A DNA stretch of 64,000 bases from Candidatus Leptovillus affinis (lineage in GTDB: Bacteria; Chloroflexota; Anaerolineae; Promineifilales; Promineifilaceae): contig JADIYP010000001.1 of the NCBI GenBank assembly GCA_016705235.1, positions 620,001-684,000 on the forward strand, read 5' to 3'. Positions 1 to 7,329 of this stretch are shown here, in pieces; position 1 is the first letter of the stretch; each line of letters begins with the position of its first letter. Both the position numbers and the translations under genes were made by a program. Below the pieces are notes generated by a model. It was not told the origin of the DNA, made no database searches, and saw nothing but the letters and a program-made list of their open reading frames with translations.

Positions 1-2704
1 GGAGGCAGGCAGTTTGCCGGTGCAGATTGTTGAGGCTGCGCGTCAGCACAAGTGCTTTTTCATAATGATTGCGCGCCTGGTGATGATTGCCCAAGAAATA
101 ATAAACCACGCCCAGGCGCACCAGGCTGGTCGCTTCGTTGAGTTGGTCGCCATGCTGGCAGGCGAGAGCTTGCGCCTGGTAGAGAAGCTGTTCAGCTTCG
201 TCGAAGAGGCCCTGACGGACAAGCGCAAAGGCCCATTCGTTCAAACCAACGGCTTGCTGGCGGGGATCGTTGGCTTGTTGGGCCAGGGTGACGGCCGTTT
301 TCGCCAGGGTAACGGCCGTGGGAAAATCACTGATCGCCTGATAATACGCCGCACATTTCAAGGCCAACTCGGCACGCTGACCATCTGTGGCTGCCAGCGC
401 CTGCAAAGCGTCCAGGTCTGTTTTTTGCGCCTCCCGGCGGCCGGTTAAATGATAAACTTCGGCCCGATCGCTCAACAACTCATAGCGTTGCCCCTGCTGC
501 AATGCAGACAACTCCGGCTGGTTGGTCAGCAAAATCAACGCCCGGCCGAAATAGTCTAAGGCTTCCTCGTTGGCAAACTGCGCCGCCGCCTGCTTCCCTG
601 CCCGCATCAGGTACGCAATGGCTTTGTCTGGCACGTCTCCCTCCTCAAAATGGTAGGCAATCAGAGGCAGCAAAAAGCTGGTATGCTCGCCCAACTGTTC
701 CTCCAGAGCGGCCGCTACCTGCTGGTGGATCTGTCGCCGCGTTTGTTTGGGCACGGTGGTGTAAGCTACTTCTTGGATGAGAATGTGACGGAACGCCCAT
801 TCCCAATCCTCAGCGATTTGCGATTGGCTCAGCCGATCGGCCAATTGGCGAACTTCCAGCAAGAGCAGCGTAGGTTCCACCGAATCAATCTGCGTGATTT
901 GGGCCAGCAGCTGCTGCCAGAACGTGCGCCCAATGATGGCGGCGTGCTGCGTGATTTGCTTGTTTTGTGGCGGCAGTCTGTCCAGGCGCGCAGCGATGAT
1001 GTCTTGCACGGAGCCGGGAACGCGCACATCGGCCACGGCGCGGGTGATGCGCCATACGCCGCCCGGTTCGTCTTCTTGCAGCGTACCATCTTCGATGAAG
1101 GACCGAATGAGTTCTTCGACGAAAAAGGGATTGCCCTGCGCGTGGGCGTTGATCAAGGTGGAGAGTTCTGCCGGCAAGGTTTGATCTAACAGTCCGGCCA
1201 TAAGCGCGGTGGATTGGCTTTCATTTAACGAGGACAGGTCCAGGCGGCGATGGGGCGGCTGGGTTAGTTCGCGCAAAAGTTGGTCCAGGGTAGATGCGGG
1301 ATCTTCCGCTGGGCGGCTAAGGATGAGCAGCATGACGGTTTGCCGGGTGAACAATCCGCGCGCGACCAGGTTTAGAATGCGCTCCAAAAAAGCCAACGAC
1401 AGCACGTCGGCCCAATGGAGGTCGTCGAGGATCAGCAGGAGGGGCGATTCGACGGCCGCGGCCAGGAGGATGCGTTCCAGAGAGAGGAACGTGCGGTCAC
1501 GGCGCTGTTCGGGGTCCAGATTTTGCAGCGGATTATCGGTCAGCGGCAAGCCCAGGATGCCGGCCAGGGAACCTAACTGGTAGCGGAATTCGGTGGCGTC
1601 GAGGGTTGGGTGTAGGTTGTGCAGGCGGCTGGTAAGTTGGGTCACGGCCGTTTCCGCGCCCACATCTCGCCCAACCGTAAACAAAGATCGCATCAACTCG
1701 GCGAGCAGTGAATAGGGCGTGGTGCGGGTGTGGGTATAGCCGGTGCCGCTGAGGATGTGCGTTTGTGGGTGGGTTTCCGTCATCCAGGCGACAAATTCAC
1801 GCCGGATACGGGACTTGCCAATGCCGGCTTCACCGATAACGGCCGTGGCCTGCCACGTCTGTTCCGCCATCGCCTGCCGAAACGTTGCTTTTAAGGCCGC
1901 GAATTCTGCGTCGCGCCCCACCATGGGCGCGTACAATCCGGCCAGCCCGCGCACCCGGCCCCGTTCCGCCTTTTCGCCCACCACCAGATACACCGTGATC
2001 GGTTCACTTTTGCCTTTTACCGTAATTTGCTGCGGTGGTTCAAAATCAAAAATAGCCCGAATTTGCCTGACCGTAGACGCGCTAATCAAGATGCGGCCCA
2101 CCGGCGCGGCGTGTTCCAGCCGCGACGCAAGATTGACTGTGTCGCCCATCACGGTGTAGCTGCGTGCCTTTAGCCCGCCGACCAAACCGGCCAGTACCTC
2201 GCCGGTGTTCAGGCCAATGCGCATTTGCAGGCTAAAGCCGCGCTCTTGTTCCAGGTTCGCGCTGAATTCGGCGATTACTTTCTGCATCGCCAATGCTGCC
2301 CGCACGGCCATCTCTTCATGGTTTTCCAGAGCTTGCGGCGCGCCAAAAAGAGCCATGACCGCGTCACCGCTGAATTTGTCGATGGCGCCGCCATAGCGGT
2401 GGATTTCGGCCGTTACAGTCTGGAACAGCCGGTTCATGATGGCGGCTACATCTTCAGGGTCCAGGTTTTCGCTTAACGCCGTATACCCAGAGACATCGGC
2501 AAACAGCACAGTGACGCGTTTGCGCTCATCGGGCGCCTGGTCGGGTTGGATGAGCGTCGCCAGGCGTTCGCGCAGCAGCCCCAAAGCAGTGTCCACTACC
2601 AGATCGCCCAAGGCGGCGCGTTGTGTTTCCAAAGCCACAATCGTCGTTTCGATGTTGTGAATTTCTTGCTGAAAAGAGCGATGGGTTTTCTGTGATTCGT
2701 TCAT
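1..2704 (-). CDS. Class III adenylate cyclase fused to AAA-type NTPase (C-terminus beyond left edge)
   Basis: Reading the minus strand from ATG at 2704, the frame stays open to the left edge, so about 900 residues are visible and the stop is outside. Residues about 62-240 form a class III nucleotide cyclase domain. The two metal aspartates are in VLFADVSGY (D70) and FSGDAVMALF (D114), the base-contacting Lys is in AIDKFSGD (K110, favouring ATP over GTP), and the transition-state Asn/Arg lie in GDTVNLASRLE. Then comes an NTPase module with Walker A (GEAGIGKS) and Walker B (LLLILDDLHWAD), followed by a helical TPR-like C-terminal region. This cyclase-ATPase-TPR layout is a known large soluble signalling family. 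The ligand sensed cannot be deduced. It is divergent from the beta-helix gene at 3037. Confidence 0.9.
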   Translation of the reverse strand, partial: MNESQKTHRSFQQEIHNIETTIVALETQRAALGDLVVDTALGLLRERLATLIQPDQAPDERKRVTVLFADVSGYTALSENLDPEDVAAIMNRLFQTVTAEIHRYGGAIDKFSGDAVMALFGAPQALENHEEMAVRAALAMQKVIAEFSANLEQERGFSLQMRIGLNTGEVLAGLVGGLKARSYTVMGDTVNLASRLEHAAPVGRILISASTVRQIRAIFDFEPPQQITVKGKSEPITVYLVVGEKAERGRVRGLAGLYAPMVGRDAEFAALKATFRQAMAEQTWQATAVIGEAGIGKSRIRREFVAWMTETHPQTHILSGTGYTHTRTTPYSLLAELMRSLFTVGRDVGAETAVTQLTSRLHNLHPTLDATEFRYQLGSLAGILGLPLTDNPLQNLDPEQRRDRTFLSLERILLAAAVESPLLLILDDLHWADVLSLAFLERILNLVARGLFTRQTVMLLILSRPAEDPASTLDQLLRELTQPPHRRLDLSSLNESQSTALMAGLLDQTLPAELSTLINAHAQGNPFFVEELIRSFIEDGTLQEDEPGGVWRITRAVADVRVPGSVQDIIAARLDRLPPQNKQITQHAAIIGRTFWQQLLAQITQIDSVEPTLLLLEVRQLADRLSQSQIAEDWEWAFRHILIQEVAYTTVPKQTRRQIHQQVAAALEEQLGEHTSFLLPLIAYHFEEGDVPDKAIAYLMRAGKQAAAQFANEEALDYFGRALILLTNQPELSALQQGQRYELLSDRAEVYHLTGRREAQKTDLDALQALAATDGQRAELALKCAAYYQAISDFPTAVTLAKTAVTLAQQANDPRQQAVGLNEWAFALVRQGLFDEAEQLLYQAQALACQHGDQLNEATSLVRLGVVYYFLGNHHQARNHYEKALVLTRSLNNLHRQTACL

Positions 2705-2851
2705 GGTTTATCTGTGGGCATCTTTTGCAGATGCGTTGATTGTCAGTATAGCAGATTGTGGCTCTATGAAAATTTGCGGCTATAAACGGTGGCTTACTTG
2801 ATTTGTTCTTGATATAACCGGCCGTCATATCGCAATATGAAGAGGTGGGGT

Positions 2852-3020
2852 AACGGTTCTGGTCTCTCTGGAAAGACCCTAAGGGTTTAGGGTCCAGACA
2901 ATCTGGCTTATCGAGAACAAACCCTTAGGGTCTGTAATGGTTTTGGTCTCTCTGGAAAGACCCTAAGGGTTTAGGGTTCAGACAATCTGGCTTATCGAGA
3001 ACAAACCCTTAGGGTCTGTA
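2852..3020. repeat. Tandem pair of an 84-bp unit, each holding a 60-bp palindromic element
   Basis: Two near-identical 84-bp units start at 2852 and 2936. Each contains a 60-bp element (2874-2933 and 2958-3017) with perfect 15-bp terminal inverted repeats, AGACCCTAAGGGTTT and AAACCCTTAGGGTCT, and about 30 bp between them. The left flank CTCTGGAA and right flank GTA are also conserved. Related single copies are at 4971, 28261 and 44257. The pair fills most of the 330-bp gap between the divergent genes at 2704 and 3037; apart from it I see nothing else there. Confidence 0.9.
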
Positions 3021-3036
3021 TGGATACGAGGTGGTT

Positions 3037-3756
3037 ATGTTAAAACCGGCTGATTTTTTTGATTTAAGGGATGGGCTTATCGCCGCCATATTTGCCGACT
3101 GTGACTACGTGTGGCAGGCGCTGCCTAAGATCAGCGCTCATGTTGCGCGGTTGGTGGGCGATGGGCAGACAATTTTGGGCGAGGTGATGCCTGGGGCTTA
3201 TTTAAGCGACCGCCCGATTTATATTGCTGCGGGCGCGCGCATTGAGCCGGGCGCGTATGTGCATGGTCCGGCCTATATTGGTCCTGGCGCGGTTGTGCGT
3301 CATGGCGCATTTGTGCGGGAAGATGTTATTTTGCTGGAGGGGGCGATTTTAGGGCATGCCAGCGAAGCGAAGAACAGTCTCTTTTTGCCTCATGCGGCCG
3401 CGCCGCACTTTAACTACGTAGGCGACTCGATTTTGGGGCATCATGTGAACCTGGGCGCGGGCACCAAGTTGAGCAATTTGGGTATTCTGAGCGAGAAGGA
3501 TGAGGTGACGGGGAAACGGCCGTCTATCATCCTGCCCATTGAGGAGACTCAGTACGATACCGGGCTGGCAAAAATGGGCGCAATCCTGGGCGATGGGGCG
3601 CAGACCGGCTGTAATTCGGTCCTTAACCCTGGCTGCCTGGTTGGACGAAATACGTTGGTCTATGCCAATGCCAGCTTGCGCAAAGGTTACCATCCCGCCA
3701 ACAGCATCATCAAACTGCGCCAAACCATCCGCCGCATCGACAAAGTGGCGGAGTGA
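3037..3756 (+). CDS. Left-handed beta-helix (hexapeptide repeat) protein, GlmU C-terminal-like
   Basis: About 239 residues. Glycine/isoleucine-rich hexapeptide-type repeats from about residue 50 to 210 (for example PIYIAAGARIEPGAYVHGPA) indicate a left-handed beta helix, as in the C-terminal halves of GlmU and sugar-phosphate nucleotidyltransferases. There is no N-terminal nucleotidyltransferase domain, so it is either an acyltransferase-type protein or a binding subunit. ATG 3037 is preferred because GAGG lies just 5 nt upstream; GTG 3031 in the same frame is possible. The start is 20 bp after the second 60-bp palindrome. Substrate unknown. Confidence 0.75.
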   Translation: MLKPADFFDLRDGLIAAIFADCDYVWQALPKISAHVARLVGDGQTILGEVMPGAYLSDRPIYIAAGARIEPGAYVHGPAYIGPGAVVRHGAFVREDVILLEGAILGHASEAKNSLFLPHAAAPHFNYVGDSILGHHVNLGAGTKLSNLGILSEKDEVTGKRPSIILPIEETQYDTGLAKMGAILGDGAQTGCNSVLNPGCLVGRNTLVYANASLRKGYHPANSIIKLRQTIRRIDKVAE

Positions 3757-3769
3757 CAACGAGTGTTGG

Positions 3770-4921
3770 TTAGCGGCTGCCCTTTTGCCCCGATTCTCGC
3801 AGTTCTGTAGATGAGATGTCCTTGCGAAACTGGTTGGGGGGCAGCGTTTGGAAGAGGTTCTCAAAGCCTTCGGGGATATCCAGATCGTCGGCGTGGCGGA
3901 ACTGGCTATCGCCGTCCAGGCGGCCGGCGACGAGGAAGCGGCAGTTTTGCTCGCGGATGGTTTCCAGGGCGGCGCAGAGGTTGGCGTGGCTGTGGCCGTA
4001 AAAGCGAGGTTGGAGGATGCGCACGGCCGTATCAAACCCCACCACAAATGTCGCTCCCGGGTACAAGCGCGCTTTCTCCACAAACGTGGTGGCGTGGCTG
4101 ACGTAAACCGGATAGCGGCCGGCAAATTGGGCCAGGCGATATAACACGGTGGGGGCGGGCAGCGGCGGCTTGTCGGCGTTGCGGGCGGCCAGTTCAAAGG
4201 CTACGGGCTTGCCCAACAAATGGGCGGCGGCGCGGGCCATGCCCAGATGCCCATCGTGCAGGGGGTTGAAGGAGCCAGATAGTAAAACCTGGGGATGGGC
4301 GTCGGTGGTGCGGATACGGCCGTTAGCCTGCACGCCAAAATAAGGGATTTCTCCGTGGTGGAGCCGCCAGGTGGCCAGTTCGTAATCGTAAATTGATTGT
4401 TCTAGCTGGTCCTCGGCCGTCAGCGGCAGCGAGAGGCGCTGTTCCAGGCCGCAAGCCTCCGCCAGACAATTTAAAATCAGGCGGCTGACGAGGTTTTCCT
4501 CGCTGGCGCGGTCGCGGAACCCTTTGTTCAGGCGCAGCGTGCGGCAGCAGAGGTGGTTAGGCTGCCAGGTGGCGATGTGGGCGCGGTGTTCGCCCAATTT
4601 GGGCCGATCGGTAATGATGGTGGCCGTGCAAGCCAATCCGACCATCGGCCCTTCGCTTTCTAGCCAGCGGGCGCGGGTGTAGGCGCGGCCGGCCATCAGC
4701 CGGGCGGTGTCGTCGGCTACGTATTGGCGCGGGCGCTGGTCGAGAAAATCGTTAAAGCTGGCCTGCCCGTAGGGGACCAGGGCTTCCAGCAGCGTGCGCG
4801 TCGCTCCGGCGACGCCGAGCAGGTCGGAGAGCGCCTGGGTACCGGCTCCGGCGGTGACAAACACGATTCGCACGGGGTTGTCGTGGATAGCTTGAACCAG
4901 TTGTTGCACATCGTTTTCCAT
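3770..4921 (-). CDS. CinA C-terminal-like domain fused to NadD-like nucleotidyltransferase
   Basis: About 383 residues from ATG 4921. The N-terminal part (residues about 1-160) resembles the CinA C-terminal amidase fold (VTAGAGTQALSDLLGVAGA, later VGLACTATI). The C-terminal part (from about residue 205) carries the nucleotidyltransferase signature GSFNPLHDGHLGMA, matching the G-x-F-(D/N)-P-x-H-x-G-H motif of NadD/CoaD-like adenylyltransferases. A longer frame to 5017 runs into the 60-bp repeat and is unlikely. A TACAAT -10 box (plus-strand 4930-4935) lies 8 nt before ATG 4921, suggesting a leaderless mRNA. A role in pyridine nucleotide salvage is inference from the two domain types. Confidence 0.7.
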   Translation of the reverse strand: MENDVQQLVQAIHDNPVRIVFVTAGAGTQALSDLLGVAGATRTLLEALVPYGQASFNDFLDQRPRQYVADDTARLMAGRAYTRARWLESEGPMVGLACTATIITDRPKLGEHRAHIATWQPNHLCCRTLRLNKGFRDRASEENLVSRLILNCLAEACGLEQRLSLPLTAEDQLEQSIYDYELATWRLHHGEIPYFGVQANGRIRTTDAHPQVLLSGSFNPLHDGHLGMARAAAHLLGKPVAFELAARNADKPPLPAPTVLYRLAQFAGRYPVYVSHATTFVEKARLYPGATFVVGFDTAVRILQPRFYGHSHANLCAALETIREQNCRFLVAGRLDGDSQFRHADDLDIPEGFENLFQTLPPNQFRKDISSTELRESGQKGSR

Positions 4922-4929
4922 AGCGCAAA

Positions 4930-4935
4930 ATTGTA
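4930..4935 (-). promoter_or_regulatory. -10 box TACAAT, leaderless start for the CinA/NTase gene
   Basis: TACAAT on the minus strand followed by 8 nt and then ATG. I see no good -35. It matches the arrangement at 17206, 23365 and 42950. Confidence 0.45.
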
Positions 4936-4970
4936 ACACGGGTTCCGCGTTTAGGTACCTTGGTTGTAAA

Positions 4971-5030
4971 AGACCCCAAGGGTTTGATACCCAGCTAATC
5001 CAAACTCCCAACGGCAAACCCTTGGGGTCT
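4971..5030. repeat. 60-bp palindromic element, copy 3
   Basis: Terminal inverted repeats AGACCCCAAGGGTTT and AAACCCTTGGGGTCT are perfectly complementary. Compared with the copies at 2874 and 2958 both arms carry matching changes (T to C on the left, A to G on the right), so pairing is preserved. It lies between two divergent genes and is followed by GTA, as in copies 1, 2 and 4. Confidence 0.88.
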
Positions 5031-5047
5031 GTATAGATGCCCTTTGT

Positions 5048-5053
5048 TATAAT
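5048..5053 (+). promoter_or_regulatory. Possible -10 box TATAAT for the glycosyltransferase pair
   Basis: TATAAT preceded by TG at -1 spacing in a short gap downstream of the 60-bp palindrome. The best -35-like sequence, TTGGGG at 5022, is 20 bp away, which is long. It supports starting the downstream gene at 5082 and not at 5037, because transcription would begin near 5060. Confidence 0.4.
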
Positions 5054-5081
5054 GGGTCAGATTCAGCTATTGGCGGCGTGT

Positions 5082-7328
5082 ATGATGCAGCGAGACAATC
5101 CAGAACAGAAGAAACTTGCGGCGGTTTATCGAACTGGGGCAATCCATCCGGTGGAGCCGCTGGATTTGCCGGATGAGACGCCATTGTGGGTGACGGTGGA
5201 TTTGCGGCAGGACACGGCCGTTTCCCCCCCATCATCCACGCGCCCGTCTTTATCCTGGCTGCGCGCGCGCTTTTGGCGGCCGGAATGGATCTTTTTCACG
5301 CTCGCTTTGTTGGTTTACGCGCTCACCCGCTTCTGGCGCATCGCCGATTATCCCATCTACTTTTTCTCCGACGAGGCCATCCAATCCCTCACGGCCAGCG
5401 ATCTGATCCGCAACGGTTTTCGCAGCCCGGAAGGCCAACTGCTGCCGGGGTACTTCAAGAATTATCAGGTTTATAATCTGAGTTTGTCGGTGTATTTGCA
5501 ACTGCTGCCGGTTTATTTCTGGGGGTTGTCGGCGCCGCTGACGCGCGGTGTGTCGGCGTTGGTGAGTGTGTTTGGGGTAACGGCCGTCAGTCTTACGCTC
5601 AAATCTGCTTTCAAGACGCGCTATTGGTGGACGGCCGTTCTGCTGATGGCCGCCATGCCCGCCTGGTTTCTGCACAGCCGTACTGCCTTCGAGACTGTGC
5701 TCATGGTCTCGTTTTACGCCCTGTTTCTTTATTTTTATCTCCTCTATCGGCTGCGCGCAGCCCGCTATTTGTACCCGGCAATGGTGTTTGCGGCGGCTTC
5801 GTTTTACGCTTACAGCAACGGGCAGGCGATTATTGCCCTGCTGGTCTTGTTTTTGGCGCTGTCTGATTGGCGCTATCACTGGCAGGTTGTGAAAGGCGTT
5901 ATCGAGAGGCGTGCCTGGGGAACGGCCGTGGCCTTCATTGCCCTGACCCTGCTGCTTATTGCCCCCTACGCGCGCTTCCGCCTGACCTATCCCACCGACC
6001 TGGCTTACCATTTGCGCTCGCTCGATTCCTATTGGTTCAAACAAGACCTGACCCTGACGCAAAAATTCGGCCTGTTTGCTGATCGTTATGTCTACGGATT
6101 AAGTCCTGGTTACTGGTTTTGGCCCAACAACCATGACCTGGAGCGCCATCGCATGTTGGGTTACTTCGGCCATTTACGGCCGGAGACACTGCCTTTGCTG
6201 CTCGTAGGGCTGGTCATTTGCCTGCGGCGCTGGCGCTCGCCGGCGCATCGGGCGGCGCTGCTGGCGCTGTTGGCCGTGCCGGTGGGCGCAGCCAACGTGG
6301 ACATCGCCATTACGCGCGTTCTGGCGTTGGTGGTTCCGGCGGCCATTCTGATGACGTTGGGGTTGGATTGGCTGCTGACCCGCCTGAAGGAGCAGTGGCA
6401 GGCGTGGGTGGCAACGGCCGTGTTCCTCGTTTTGTCCTGGGTGAGTGTGGGGCTGCTGGTGGATGCGTTAAATCGTGGACCGTTGTGGTTTCCCAATTAC
6501 GGCATGTTTGGCATGCAGTACGGGGCAACACAGATATTTGACATAATCCCAGAATATCTGGCAGCCGATCCACAATCCACCGTGCTGCTGACGCCTACCT
6601 GGGCCAATGGCACCGATTTGTTCCCGCGCTTTTTCCTTTCGCCAGAACAACTTTTGCGCGTGCAAACCCTGAACGTGGATGGATTTATTCTCGACAAGCA
6701 GACGCTCACCGACGACATGTTGTTCATCATGACGCCGGACGAATACCTGCGGGCGCAGCAAAGCGGCAAATTCAAGGAAATAGTCATCGAGCGTACATTT
6801 GCGTATCCGGACGGCAGCCCGGGATTTTACTTTGCGCATCTGGCCTATGTCGATGCCATCGACGAGATTTTTGCCGCCGAGCGGGCCGAGCGGCAGAAGC
6901 CGGTAGAGGATGTCGTGGTGATCAATGGGCAGATGGTAGTGGTGCGCCATTCACGGCTGGATTCTGGCAGTATGCCCAGTATGTTCGACAATGACACCTT
7001 CACGCTGGGGCGGGTGATGGAAGCCAATCCCGCTTTTGTGGAATTGACCTTTCCGCAGCCGTGGGCGCTGCGCGGGCTGGCAGCCGATTTTGGCACGATG
7101 GATTTTGCGCTGACGGTGTCGCTTTATGCCGATTTGAACGGGGAGCCGGTGGTGTATACGCAGGAATTTCGCGGTTTACCGGCCGATCCGCACATCGAAA
7201 TCAGCTTTGATCGGGGTCCGGCTGAGGTGGTGAAGATGCGAATTGATGTGCTTGATTTAAATGCCGGGGAGACGGCCAAAATCCACATCCGCGAGCTGAC
7301 GCCGCTGTTGGCGACGGAGAGCAATTGA
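5082..7328 (+). CDS. Polytopic membrane glycosyltransferase (GT39/PMT-like) with AF2212-like N-terminal domain
   Basis: About 748 residues from ATG 5082. Residues about 10-45 (AAVYRTGAIHPVEPLDLPDE and the VTV that follows) match the AF2212/DUF104 antitoxin-like pattern V-Y-x-x-G-x-x-x-P-x-E-P-L-x-L. From about residue 65 there are around ten hydrophobic membrane segments, with the early extracytoplasmic motif FFSDEAIQSL typical of GT-C enzymes that use lipid-linked sugars. The last 250 residues are soluble and probably extracytoplasmic. It is followed at once (1-bp gap) by a second GT-C-like gene, so the two are an operon. Acceptor and sugar cannot be deduced. The 5037 start would overlap the promoter. 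Confidence 0.75.
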   Translation: MMQRDNPEQKKLAAVYRTGAIHPVEPLDLPDETPLWVTVDLRQDTAVSPPSSTRPSLSWLRARFWRPEWIFFTLALLVYALTRFWRIADYPIYFFSDEAIQSLTASDLIRNGFRSPEGQLLPGYFKNYQVYNLSLSVYLQLLPVYFWGLSAPLTRGVSALVSVFGVTAVSLTLKSAFKTRYWWTAVLLMAAMPAWFLHSRTAFETVLMVSFYALFLYFYLLYRLRAARYLYPAMVFAAASFYAYSNGQAIIALLVLFLALSDWRYHWQVVKGVIERRAWGTAVAFIALTLLLIAPYARFRLTYPTDLAYHLRSLDSYWFKQDLTLTQKFGLFADRYVYGLSPGYWFWPNNHDLERHRMLGYFGHLRPETLPLLLVGLVICLRRWRSPAHRAALLALLAVPVGAANVDIAITRVLALVVPAAILMTLGLDWLLTRLKEQWQAWVATAVFLVLSWVSVGLLVDALNRGPLWFPNYGMFGMQYGATQIFDIIPEYLAADPQSTVLLTPTWANGTDLFPRFFLSPEQLLRVQTLNVDGFILDKQTLTDDMLFIMTPDEYLRAQQSGKFKEIVIERTFAYPDGSPGFYFAHLAYVDAIDEIFAAERAERQKPVEDVVVINGQMVVVRHSRLDSGSMPSMFDNDTFTLGRVMEANPAFVELTFPQPWALRGLAADFGTMDFALTVSLYADLNGEPVVYTQEFRGLPADPHIEISFDRGPAEVVKMRIDVLDLNAGETAKIHIRELTPLLATESN

Positions 7329-7329
7329 G

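Noticed and set aside
2852..3020. Possible CRISPR array from the two 84-bp repeats
   Set aside because: Only two units, each with an internal palindrome and no variable spacers; dispersed copies elsewhere show that it is an intergenic repeat.
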